Below are positions 1 to 11,121 of a DNA stretch of 64,000 nt, one piece after another. The stretch's first letter is position 1; every line of letters starts with the position of its first letter. Location: NCBI GenBank assembly GCA_016800925.1, contig JABCPU010000012.1, positions 248,001 to 312,000 on the forward strand. The letters run 5' to 3'. The notes below the pieces were generated by a model. It had not been told where the DNA came from, did no database searches, and saw only the letters and a program-made list of their open reading frames with translations. This DNA is from Suillus spraguei (taxonomy: Eukaryota > Basidiomycota > Agaricomycetes > Boletales > Suillaceae). The position numbers and the translations under genes are program-made.

Positions 1-109
1 ATGGAGCTGAGGCCAGGGAGCCCAAAGGGAGTGTTCAGCCAAAAGTGAAGCCAAAAAGGAGTGCAAAGGAGTTCAAAGCAAAAAAGGAGGGCAAAGCCAA
101 AAAGAAGTG
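1..109. repeat. Degenerate purine-rich repeat remnants
   Basis: Short blocks such as GGCCAGGGAGC, AAAGGAGTGC and AGAAGTGCGAAG recur here. The same words form the stems of the hairpins at 780-837 and 861-919, so this edge looks like a worn copy of that element next to the minisatellite. No gene is seen. The relation is inferred from shared words only. Confidence 0.45.
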
Positions 110-535
110 CGAAGGAGATGGGAGATGGGAGATGGGAGATGGGAGATGGGAGATGGGAGATGGGAGATGGGAGATGGGAGATGGGAGAGATGGGGAAGAT
201 GGGAGAAGGGAGACGGGAGACGGGAGATGGGAGATGGGAGATGGGAGATGGGAGACGGGAGACGGGAGACGGGAGACGGGAGACGGGAGACGGGAGACGG
301 GAGACGGGAGACGGGAGACGGGAGACGGGAGACGGGAGACGGGAGACGGGAGACGGGAGACGGGAGACGGGAGACGGGAGACGGGAGACGGGAGACGGGA
401 GACGGGAGACGGGAGACGGGAGACGGGAGACGGGAGATGGGAGACAGGAGACAGGAGACACAAGACAGGAGACGGGAGATGGGAGATACAGGAGATGCAG
501 GAGACGGGAGACACAAGATGGGAGACAGGAGATGG
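110..535. repeat. GGGAGAC/GGGAGAT heptamer minisatellite
   Basis: A tandem array of a 7-bp unit. The first units are mostly GGGAGAT (about 117-190), an irregular patch follows (about 190-250), then a long almost uniform run of GGGAGAC (about 252-436), and the last part breaks into degenerate units with ACA insertions. Because 7 is not a multiple of 3 and the unit has no stop in any phase, several frames on both strands stay open and give artificial RRETGDG-like or RLPSPVS-like proteins. These are not genes. Confidence 0.95.
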
Positions 536-779
536 GACATGTGACAACTTAATAATGTTGCCCCCTATTGAAACTTGACACAAAAGATTTAGTCAAGTTA
601 ATAGTTTGCAGTAAATAATTTAAAAAAATCAAAATGAAATGCAATGACATGAGGATGAGATGGGCAATAAACTCACAAAGATGGTGATGTGGTACTTTTA
701 CTTCTCTCAAAATATTGGTTAAAGTTATAATTTATTTCAAGACCTATTATCATTATTAAAGATGATTATTAGGATGAAG

Positions 780-837
780 CCAAGGCCAGGAAGGCAAAAA
801 GAGTGCGAAGCACTCTTTTTGCCTTCCTGTGCCTTGG
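780..837. repeat. Near-perfect hairpin (copy 1)
   Basis: The left arm (780-806) pairs with the right arm (810-837) over about 27 bp with a single one-base bulge, leaving a GAA loop at 807-809. It is preceded by ATTATTAGGATGAAGCC, which also precedes copy 2, so the unit is a tandemly repeated foldback of about 83 bp. Confidence 0.85.
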
Positions 838-860
838 GCAAACAGAATTATTAGGATGAA

Positions 861-919
861 GCCTTGGCCAGGGAGCAAAAGGAGTGCGAAGCACTCCTTT
901 TGCTTCCTGTGCCGAAGGC
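861..919. repeat. Near-perfect hairpin (copy 2)
   Basis: The same design as the hairpin at 780-837: the left arm (861-887) and right arm (891-919) pair around a GAA loop, with a few mismatches towards the base. The tip (AGTGC GAA GCACT) is identical in both copies while the lower stem differs by compensating changes (AAAAAG paired with CTTTTT in copy 1, AAAAGG paired with CCTTTT in copy 2). That pattern argues the pairing itself matters or that the copies come from a foldback element. Confidence 0.8.
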
Positions 920-2127
920 ACAACGGGTGGTGGACTCGTTAAATATAGTTGCACACCATCCGAATTCCTTTCGATATGCACGTGTCTGACTCTCGTCCAA
1001 TGGCACAAATGCTGTTCTATTTTGAGATCCGAGCAACGATTCAGCACCAATTCCATTGCTACTAACAATATTGCAAGGTAGTTGAGTATCCTACTGCGTT
1101 CAATGTAGTCTGCTTAGTTTCTTCAGTTGCGAGATTCTGTCAATTTCCAGAGCAGTCATCTCCACTGCAATCTACGAAAGCTGTGAATTGAAATCGCCAT
1201 AGCGTCGGATGATCCGTCGCATACCAAGTGGTCATCTGAGTACTAGAACAACAAGTATTTGCCACCGACTGATATTATATATAGGAAAGGATATTGACCG
1301 CACCGCATTCGCCATCAAGAACTCACCGGTTCACTCATCGGTAGATACACAAGATAAGATCATAAGAAGGAAACGTTATTCAGTGGAAGATCCAGAAGCA
1401 GCGATCAATGATCATGATAGCGTGCTCGGCGTTGTCGGCGGTCGCAGAGAACTTCGACGAGGACAGCGGAATTTGGTGATGGTATTGAATAAAGGCGAAT
1501 GGCAGATATTCTGGACAAGGGATGGGTAATGATTGATGAAAGTTGTGGGTTGAGTTTAGTTGGTGACTTTTATGTTGAACACCAGAAAGTACTCAAGTTG
1601 TCCTGTTTTCTGGTCAAGCCGTGGCCCAGCTTGCTACTCGGGTAAGTGCAAGGCGTCTTGGGCGCTGTACCTTTTTTTCGGGAAGCACACCAGCACCGAG
1701 TTCCGAAGTAGATCGGCTCGTGCTGTATATCGTATACTTACATCTTCCCACGGTTCTGAGTTAACGCCAACAGGTTATACCATGCAGCGCGGCGTGCTAG
1801 TTCTGCCCACCACATGATAGGCTGCTCTCCGAGTCTCAGAGCGTGGGGAATGTAGCGACCGTCCCCATCCCTGAGCGCTCACTGAGCGCGTGAGCTCACG
1901 ATACTCGTCTTTCTCATGGTACTTGTCACTAGTATACCTTTGCTATCAGAAAATAGTCAACGTTGCGCAGATGCCAACTCTGATCGAGTCTCGGGAAGGA
2001 AAAAGTCGTTCATGAGCTCAAGTTCGAGCACCCAATGATGCGAGCGCTGTCGGGGAACCGGTGAGAAGAATATATCGGAGAATGCCCCCGTAAGCTTCTT
2101 GCATTTGGGTAACACAATAGCTGGGCA
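920..2127. other. Gene-poor stretch upstream of the phosphatase gene
   Basis: No convincing gene. An open frame of 106 codons (1209-1529, +) has no recognisable domain and no clear splice partners. A CACGTG E-box lies at 979-984, too far from the phosphatase start at 2190 to assign. Confidence 0.5.
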
Positions 2128-2135
2128 TATAAAAA
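2128..2135 (+). promoter_or_regulatory. TATA-like box of the phosphatase gene
   Basis: TATAAAAA lies 62 nt upstream of the proposed ATG at 2190, a reasonable TATA-to-start distance for a fungal gene with a short leader. Confidence 0.5.
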
Positions 2136-2189
2136 ACTTAGTCCCAGTACACTGAGCTGATTCAAAGGCATCAGTCTAGTATTCCCAAC

Positions 2190-3844
2190 ATGATGTTCAC
2201 CCAGGGTATTCTAAACTGGTTGACCTTAGCCTCTCTACCCTTCATTTCACAGAAATATGAACACGATGACCCTCTCAAGAAGCTCGGACACCTGACTCCG
2301 TACCATGTAGCTCCTGCGTCTCACAAAGTCGAGGCAGAGTTACCTGTTGATTGCAGTGTCGATCGGGTGATGCTTGTATGTCTGAGTTTCTTTGCGAAGC
2401 GCGAACATCTTGACGCAGTTGCAGTTGCATAGACACGGCTCTCGTGGACCTGATAGCACCACTGAAGAGATGAACCAAATCAACTCCCTCGTCCAAACAT
2501 TGAAAAATAATCACAATGCTCTCCAGAGTGCTCACCTACCCAAGAACCTCCGTTTTCTCCAGACCGGGAATGGATATGAATCACATCTACATCTAGACAA
2601 CCTGACTATCATCGGGCGCCAGCAGCTCTTTGACCATGGTGTGGAGTACGTTTATCCCTCCATTTTTTTGGTCTAGTTGCACTAATATGTCGTCTAGATT
2701 CGGGGTGGAGTATCCTAACTTCACCACGGAAACACTACTATCCAGCACTTCACCAAGAGTGATCGACTCCATGTACCTTTTTGCTCAAGGACGTTTTGGT
2801 CGCGAAGTCGAGGACAAGGACCTACTTACAGTCGATGGTCCAGTGTCTTGGATCACTCCTTGGACTTCTTGCCCTGATCTCGATTGGGCTTATGCATACA
2901 AGGTAGGTAAACCTGTTTTCATCCTCCTCTAATAACATATCAGTTGCTTAGCTGGCAAATGATTGGAGCACCTTGTACCTTCCTAAAATCACCGAGCGCC
3001 TGAATGACCTCCTTCCTTCTGGTGTTTTCTTGACTGACGACAATACGCACGGAGCTTTGTATGCATGTGCATATGACCTAGCCGCAGGGTATGAATCACC
3101 ATGGTGTGATGTTTTCCATGCGGATGAACTTGCGGATTTTGAGTAAGGCTGTTTGAACCCTGATGGCGCGACACTGACATATTATACTTAGGTATGAAAT
3201 GGATCTCATTATGGTCGCAAGTGTCGGATATCTGGTACCCAATGATGCTGGTCGTATTATGGGAAGCGTCTTTGTTAATGAACTAATCAATAGGTACGTT
3301 TTGACACATGTCAAGACAAGTCCTTGTAACACTTGTGTTAGATTCTCCAATACCAGCAGGGAAGCCCAATCCCTCTATCTTGAATTCGGACATGATGTTA
3401 CCATCATGGCTGCAATGGCCGCAATGGATCTCAATAAGTACATCTCTATGCCCGTAGTCGGAGACTCCATTTCTTATATCCATCTGCAGAGATGAACCTC
3501 CATTGTCTTCAGAAGAAGTACGCCAGCACCGAAGGTTCCGAACATCGTATCAAACTCCCTTTGCTGCCCAAATGATCTGGGAAAGATTCACTTGCAAAGA
3601 GTCGTGGGTCTTCTTTCGTTAGAGCTGCAATTTGATAACTCATTCACCGTTAAGATTTGATGGACCACACATTCGACTGGTACTCAACGAGGAGACATAT
3701 CCTTTGCAGACTTGCGCAAAAACCAGGCACGATCGCCGATTCGGGACTTGTTCATTGGACGCGTTCATAAGAGCCAATCAATTCAGTACTAACATCAAGT
3801 TCAATGATAGCACATGGCAAGCGGCCTGTGGTGTACCAAAATGA
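2190..3844 (+). CDS. Secreted histidine acid phosphatase (phytase-like)
   Basis: Releases phosphate from phosphate esters such as phytate, probably outside the cell. Eight exons can be joined: 2190-2375, 2425-2645 (acceptor at 2418 also possible), 2698-2902, 2952-3142, 3192-3293, 3342-3437, 3490-3603 and 3655-3844, giving about 434 aa, close to fungal phytases. The active-site motif RHGSRGP lies near residues 65-71, and the proton-donor HD pair is in FGHDVTI near residue 319. Eight cysteines are spread as in disulphide-bonded secreted phytases. The N-terminus has a short hydrophobic stretch after MMFTQG, consistent with a signal peptide. The C-terminal pattern (RLVLNEETYPLQTC ... AACGVPK) matches the family end. 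It could equally be called a multiple-inositol-polyphosphate phosphatase; substrate cannot be told from sequence. The frame is intact. Confidence 0.9.
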
Positions 3845-5427
3845 GGATGCGATACATCAGCAAAAAGGTCAACTCCCACTAACACAATATATTACTATGT
3901 AGTCTCGGTTGCACATCATACAACATAACACCATGTATGCATTTGTAGTATACGAATTATGACTACTTACCAATATCTGACTGGAACAGTGAAACGTGAG
4001 AGATTGCTGCCATTTTGTATTGCAATCACGCTTAGATTCGAACCAGGTATGCTAGAACACATAACATTCAACTCTCCGAACAAGTCCGGACGTGGGCTTA
4101 CAATGCGCTTGCTGTAAACATCTGTTGGCAGCTTCCAATGACTCTAGCAACCCAATACCGTCGTACTGGGTGATACCTCTACTCTCTGCGAGTGAGCTTG
4201 ACACTTCTAGATGACTTTATGAGACGAACTTTTGACGACCGGGCGGCGCAGAGCATTGATATCTACGCATCGTTGGGCATTGATTGCGACTCTACTCATA
4301 CCTACTGTGCATCGAGAAGAATCGCTCGTTAAGGTATCCCAGTGCATCCTCACTCACGCCATCCAATTTTTAACAGCGATTTAGCCCTATCGCAGAGCCC
4401 CCATGTCACTCAAAATCCAGTGGCACGACCGTTACCAGCACTGTGAATTCCTAACGTTATCCCACGCATTCTGATGGACTGCAGCGACCAGCACGAATGT
4501 CCATACCATTCACGCCAGCTCCATCCTACACAATGTCAATGCCCTTTGACCAGATATCAGAGGCGTACTGGAGCGGTGTCTGTGGCCGAGGCATATTATA
4601 CACAATTATATCAGTGCACTTGTGACTAGCAAGTTCGACGACTCACTTATTCTTATTCCAGTCCTCCTCACCTGTGTTTCCGCCTCGCAGTCCAGTACTC
4701 TCGATCATAAATGGTACACTGTGCGGAAGATGATAGCCCCAAACTCGACGTACGGCGAGACTTTCTGATCTATTTTACGACCGTGAGCAGGCTTCGTGTC
4801 GATATTCTTTTTTATTACCCATCTTTTTGCTTGTCCGGAGTTACCCCCCTTTTTTCCAACTCTCAAGTGAAGCTCCCCAATTTTATCGTATACTATCCAC
4901 TTCACCGCGCCAAACTCCACTCTTCTGGCCAAATCTCGGTCTACTCGACCTACACATGACACTCTAACCCATTTCACGGTGTCGAGCAGGCTTCGCGGTT
5001 ATGTGCTCAGTTACCCATCTTTTTGCTTGTTCAGAGTCCCCCCTCTTCTAACTCTCAAGTAAAGCTCCCCCCTCTCATTGGATCGCACTCCATTATTCTG
5101 TAACTTTCGCTCCTCTCATCCTGCTCCAGATACTCAAGACGCCCTTTATTTTTCGGTCGCCAGCCACTCGCAGTTATGCAATGTGCGTTATTGCATAAAA
5201 CTATGTATCATATACTCGGTATATAGGTTACATATTTGCAGTTCTTCATTTTTTTTAACTACGCTTTATTATGTTCATCAAAAGGCTCTCCCGAGCTAGT
5301 GCACCATCACATGCTTTCATTACTTATATGAATACCGCAATGATGCCAGCAAAGGTTGAAGGGCGTATGTAATGTCGCCTCAACCTCAACAGGAATAAGA
5401 ATGTTTACAGAATGGCACATACGTACG
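3845..5427. other. Intergenic region
   Basis: No gene is supported. It contains the spaced direct repeat at 4783-5070 and a T/C-rich stretch around it. The rest shows only short unrelated open frames. Confidence 0.6.
4783..5070 (+). repeat. Spaced imperfect direct repeat
   Basis: A block of about 92 bp at 4783-4878 recurs at 4981-5070, about 198 bp downstream. Shared words include GAGCAGGCTTCG, TTACCCATCTTTTTGCTTGT, AACTCTCAAGT and AAGCTCCCC, with small indels between. It may be the remains of a duplicated mobile element; no terminal repeats or target duplication were identified. Confidence 0.8.
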
Positions 5428-8400
5428 TTATACCGAGTTAACAGCTCTTCGATTTGTCCACATCATGTAAGGCTCGCGAGAAACGTCGTGGCCAGAGGAT
5501 TTGGTTCGAGTGCTGCGTCTGGCTTCAGGAAGCTTTGCACTTACGTTGAGATCCTGCTCAGTGATTAGACAGCGATGATTGTTACGATCTAGTACCTACA
5601 GAGACGCGCTTGCGCATGCCAGGAGCGATATGACTCCACCACTTTATGAATGAATTCTTCAAGGCTAGTTCCCGGACACCCTTGGGGTTTAGCCAAGCAA
5701 GGAACTCGTCAAGCTAAAAAGCCAGACGGTCAACAACGGTCAACAAAATGATAGCCAAAGGAGATTACCTCCTCGGGCTCAGCATATTGTGCCCACTCGG
5801 ATGGAGCCAACATTCCCTCTGGCCCTTCTTCTTCTTGCCTCCTAGCTTCATATTCATCATCATCCTTCTTTAACATCAACTCCAAATCCATCTCGCTAGG
5901 GCCCTGTATAAAGATTCGACCAGTTCCATACTGGACAACGCCTCCACTACCCAGCAAAGAAGCAGATCCCATGCCGTCGAACCACCAAATCCGATTATGG
6001 AACCGGTCCTTTCCCAATGGTTTGACTCGCACCGCACCAAGTAACTTCCTGAACTCTCGTTCAATCGCCTCTAATCGACGTTCGAGTTTATTAACCTCTT
6101 CATCAAGTCTGCGATGTTCTGCCAGTGCTTGCTTCGCAGAGGCTGCTTGAGCGCGAGCGAGCTCTCGTTGCTTCGCGTGTGCCTGAGTGTGGGCTTTCTG
6201 ACGAAGATCTTTTTGGCGCGCTGATCTCTTTTGGCGGGTACTAGAAGTAGACGCGGTCTCCGAGCCATCTTCTGAAGGAACGTCCGAAAGATCACTGGAC
6301 TCATGCATCGTGGTATCTTCGTCTGGAACGATGTCATTAGTTCCGGGCTCCTTCACTTCCGTTTCCCCGGCAAGGGAATTCATTTCCTCAGTACTAGAAA
6401 AGGACGTTAAATGGAAACACCGCTGTGCGCCAAAGCGAACTTACTACTGCTTCTTCTGGCGGCCAATCTCTATTTTCTCCTTGCGAAGGGCAGTCAGCTG
6501 CTCTTCGCACGACTCCATATGGGAATGAACTGCCTTGCTTGATACAGCAAGATTGCACATCAAGGTAAGGATATCAATCCTATCGGCAGGAGGCAAGGCA
6601 TAGTAACGTTCGCTGGGTGAGGATCGAACAGATAGGTTGTTTGCGGCAGGACTTGAAACACGAGAACTGGACGATGAAGACGAAACTTCTGCGTGTGGTT
6701 CCGGAGCAAAGAGTAACCTTGTCAAGACTTCTTGTAGGCGAGGAAAGTTATCGAGTGTGGCATGCTATCAGAAATGAGCACCGAATATCAACAATAGGTC
6801 GAAATCACTGTACATCTTTGAGGCATCCAAGAAGAGCCTCCTCCCACCCATCTCGCATCTCAGTGTGTCGTAAAGGGATCCGTTCCCAGTTGTTTCCCAC
6901 ATCAGCCATGGCACCAGCTAACTTATCGACTGAAACACCAAGCACTCGGTGATCTTCCTCTAGTGGAAGACGCAGTAACGACAGGACAGCACTATGCCGA
7001 GTAAATGGCACTGTACGTAGGTTGTAAATGAGCGTTGAGTGAATCTCGCCTAGTAGTGCACATGGCGGGTCTACGAGGGAATGCCGCAAAGCATGCTCAA
7101 ACTCGTCCATTGTAAATGTTGACAAATGGAGGGGTTGTCTACGACAGACTGTTAAGTATTCACATGCAACCATTTGCGATCATTCACTCACCCATAAATG
7201 ACCAGGAAATTCCATGACGTTAAAAATGCTTCAAAAGTACCCTGATTCTCGCCAAACGGAAGTCCCAATTTGCTTGGTGTTGGCTTTTTGACCTTCAAAC
7301 CTGCTTTCTTCTCCTTGTCGTTGAGCCGAACGTCTAAATCTTCAGTAGGGTAGCGAATAGGTTTCTTCTTCTTCTTCTCTGCAGCCAGTCGCTCGGCCTC
7401 TTCTTTTGCCTTTTGTTGACGTTCTGCCTTTTCACGAGCCTCGCGCTCTCGCTTTTCAGCTGCAACAGCCAAGGCTTTCACTGTTACAGTGATCAGTATC
7501 GGGTATTATCGAAATAGATAAACGTTACCTCTTTCCTCCTGAGCAGCAGTCATCTTCTTCTGCTTCTTAGTTGGTGGTCCTTCCTTGTCCTCCCATATCT
7601 TTTTACGCTTATCGATCTCACCACGTTTGATGTCTTCAACACCTTTACGTGTTTCCTCTGGCATCACAGAGTCCGACACCATAGTGCTTCGCAATGACCG
7701 GTTTTACTGTCCATGGCGAGGCGACGGCAGCATCACGATCAACACAGTCACGGATAAAGCGACGAAGAATAGACTTTGAGAATGCAAGACGATCGCGGCT
7801 ACAAGACGTGGTCAGTTTTGTTCATGTTGAGCTAATGATGAACAAAAACCTCATAACGCTGCACTGCACATCCATGAAGCTGCCGCTCCATTTAGCTTTG
7901 TCTTTCGACGCAGCCTTTCCTTTTTTCATGACTCTTCTCGTGTTGCTCTTCAAGTATTTGAACCTTGTAGAGGTACTTAAGGGGGTCATCGCGGACCAAT
8001 GCTTCTTTCGTCGGGATCTTCAAGTCTCCACCAATCTTGTGGATTTGAACTGCGTCATCATCAACAATCTCATGGGGTGGAGATGGCACTGATGAAGATG
8101 AGGCCTGATTCTCGGCTGGGACACAGACACTTTCACCCTTGGTCTTCGGGGGTTGCACCTGCACAACTTTCGCGTAGAACCTGACGAAATATGTCAGTTG
8201 CTTTGGGTAGAGACCTTCAAGTGTAATACACAAACTTGTCGCCTTGTGCGTCAACAAACACCTCTGACGTCGCGTGAAAGGATGGAATGAGTACCAAGAT
8301 AAATTAACGTTAACGAACCAACTTACTCTCATCCATAAAGTAGCGGTCCTTGAACCGGTCAAAGACGGCTTCTACGAGGTGGTCTAGTCGACCTACGACC

Positions 8401-8817
8401 TCTACAGACGACATATATAATCAACGTTCGAGCCCAGCAGAGCTGAGAGAAGACGCACGCCATTGGACAGCCTTGAGGACAGAGGCTTTCAGAGGTTCGG
8501 GGAACCTGGAGTGCATAGTCTGTGCCTCCTGTTGTTCCTTTCAAGCGCCTGGAAGTAGTCAAGGCGCTCTTTCCTGTGACCTCGCACTGGAACTGTTTGA
8601 GCCTGTAAAATGAACATCCTCGCAGCGTAGGCCCTGAGGAGAAATAGTTGTAGGAGACATGGAAAAAAGAAAAAGGTATGACAAACTCATAAGTTTCAAA
8701 TATCTCGCCAGTTTGCTGTAGATAATAGACCTCCTTGTTAGGGTTGGACTTTGCAGCCTGGAGAAGGGACTCGGATGGTTCTGTGAGCACGACACGTTTG
8801 CGTCTGCATGTTGGCAT
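5428..8817 (-). CDS. ITC1: Itc1/Acf1-like ISWI remodelling subunit, frame-broken
   Basis: Non-catalytic partner of an ISWI-type chromatin remodeller, acting in the nucleus. The N-terminus (MPTCRRKRVVL...) and following FYRLKQFQCEVTGK and RFPEPLK segments are a WAC domain; a DDT domain starts near residue 410 (QPLHLSTFTMDEFEHALRH); WHIM1 (ALPPADRIDILTLMCNL) and the WSD block (PLGKDRFHNRIWWFDGM) follow. Twelve exons fit, the last being 5553-5428 after a 46-bp intron. The nominal product is about 935 aa, but only after allowing five single-base frame breaks, near 8614 (+1), 8560 (-1), 8538 (-1), 7921-7926 (+1, in a run of six T on the + strand) and about 7680 (+1). Everything downstream of 7.6 kb is clean. 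Either the consensus carries indel errors or the gene is decaying. Identity is strong; functionality is uncertain. Confidence 0.85.
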
Positions 8818-11121
8818 TGTGAGGAAGGATTGTTGGAGGACAAGGGTGAAGATGCAGGAAGCGGGAAATAAGAGGGAACGGCCGCGGGTGGCTATTAGGG
8901 AGGAAACGAATGCGTGTAGCGGTCCCTGTGCATTTTTGCATCTCTGCCTCCTTCTTATTACACAAGAGACGCTAACTTCAACCAAAGTCTTTTCAGCACG
9001 CTCAGCATTAAACCTTTCTTTAACGACTGTCGCGTTTCATTAACAAAAGTCAGTATTTAGCTGAATCAATCGTTTTTACTTGAGTGTTAACGGCAGCACA
9101 CCCACGTCTGTCGTTTTGTCACGGGAACCGCACAAGGCTCGCACCTCGAATACCATGAACCTTTCTGCCAAATACCAAAGACGCGGACAATCTCTTCTCG
9201 CACCAGTTGGTGATGGGATGCCCTCTAGATGCCATGAATTTTACCTATCGGCGCCACCGCACAACCGTGACACCTGGTCTTCCGATCTTGAGCTCATTCT
9301 TGCGATCTTTGCTTGAAGTCGAGACATAGTTCTTATCCTACACCAATTTATTGACAACCACTCCCCCGCAATCTTGTCACGATTGAGACACTTCTAAATG
9401 TTCCTCCGCAGGAACTTTCATTTAACTTGTTTCATGCTTGTGCGCACTGCAGGACCAGAAGTACATCCAAGGGAATGTGGCTGACATTCACGTGATCTGG
9501 ATATTCACGTGATCCGGCATGGGTAACGTACTGACTTCATCAAGCGTGTTTACCGATAAGTTACTAGGTTATTCGATAGCTGCTTGCTTGTCACAAAGAA
9601 CTGCCATGTATTAATAACCACACGCGACAAGAAGTATGAGAGGAAACGTCCATGGTGAGGAATGATCGCTGCTAAATGATGTCGATGGGATTGATAGATT
9701 TTTTGAATTTACGGACGGAGAAGTACACTAATGCGCGAGCATTAGGAGCTGAAACTTATGTTTCTGAAGTCATGCAACTGAATAACGCGAATACAGCATG
9801 GTGTTCACTTCGCCGACCGACTTCTTCAGTGAACGAGAGACTGGCAATCAATGATAAGTTGCGCTTGAACGACATTCCGAATGCACCTCGTCTCGTCTCT
9901 GTGACGTCTGTCGCCGCAAACCTCCCAGGATCTCTATGGTGACTGAAGCCGGAATGATGTCAGCAGAAGTACTAGGTCCAGCACAGTGATTCAGCCAGTA
10001 GGCATGCCACATGTATTCTGTGGTTTTTCGGCTCTCCCACCATTTGGTTAGGCCTCCTAACACATTCCAGGGGCTGCAACCTCCCAGTAAAATCCTTCAG
10101 GGACGAACAACAGTTGAGGTCATCGAAGGCTGAACTACATACCTATATCAACGGTGGTAATATACAGCCGATCCCATGATAAAACTAGTGATGCAACAGA
10201 CCAGAGTTATAATCACTGCTGACAAGTTGGGTCGGACAACCAAGAATGAACTTCACGGTGCGATAAGTCTGCATCATCATGAGCGAACCAGTACATTAAA
10301 GATAATTACCATGACATCATGCGAACACTGGCAGAGTCCGGACAAAATCGACTTGAAATCGACAGCGTCATCTGCTGGCATTGAGTTCCAAGACGACACG
10401 TGACAGACTAATGGAGTATTTTATACTTACCAATACACGACAGTTTCCATGATCTATGCAACTCATACATGATAACCCTGAGCGCGTTGTTGCAATTGCG
10501 CTTGCATATAATGAACGGACCATAATATTAAAATCCGTGAACGGAGCACTCGGATGATCATTCCGAGTGATAGTTATTAGACCTACGTTGTATACTTGCT
10601 CCCGCGGATAATCGCGATACCGCGGGGTGTACTAACGGGTCGGTATATACCCGTACCCACATGACGCACGACCGCAACCGTCAAATGAATTTAGACACTC
10701 CACCTACTTGCTGTGGAAGATATCAGATGACAATGGAGATCACAATCTATCTTCTTGTGGGAAACGGCATCCGCATGAAACGAAACTACACGCAGAACAC
10801 AATGGACTGGATATGTGATTTTTGCTGGCGAAAGTTGTTAGTGAGTTGAAGGTGAAGGTTGGATGCGTTAAGTATGTGACAGAAACCTTCAGGCTATGAG
10901 GAGTAAGTTGATATCGGCGATATGCTGTATCCGTAAAATCACGAGTAGTGTGTCGTAAGGCACCTGTAGAGAGGTATAAAGCATAAGTACTACATGAGCG
11001 ACAAATGAAAAGTCAGTAAATGTGGATTGTGAAGTCATATGCTGCTGAGTCGTAAAAAAGCAATTAAGCATATGTCGATAATATAAGGGATAGCGAATCG
11101 AGCATCAAAAGAATGAAAAAG
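8818..11121. other. Intergenic region, no gene recognised
   Basis: About 2.3 kb with only short unrelated open frames on either strand. It holds the tandem E-box pair at 9486-9517. Near 10,600 there is a CG-rich patch (CCCGCGGATAATCGCGATACC) without a recognisable role. Confidence 0.55.
9486..9517. repeat. Tandem 17-bp repeat carrying two CACGTG E-boxes
   Basis: ATTCACGTGATCTGGAT is followed at once by ATTCACGTGATCCGG. The palindromic CACGTG cores are at 9489-9494 and 9506-9511, spaced 17 bp. CACGTG is the classic site for fungal bHLH factors (Pho4, Cbf1, SREBP type). The nearest gene start is that of the Itc1 gene, about 0.7 kb away, so the target is unclear. Confidence 0.6.

Noticed and set aside
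1..535. Repeat array considered as a CRISPR or telomere
   Set aside because: Units are contiguous 7-mers without spacers, and the sequence GGGAGAC differs from the fungal telomere TTAGGG; the context is eukaryotic.
35..583. Several long overlapping open frames on both strands encoding RRETGDG or RLPSPVS repeats
   Set aside because: They are artefacts of the stop-free heptamer array; real coding sequence would not be open in several frames at once.
4025..4055. Minus-strand GGTTCGAATC, resembling a tRNA B box
   Set aside because: The T-stem pairs poorly and no matching acceptor stem or A box is found at tRNA distance.
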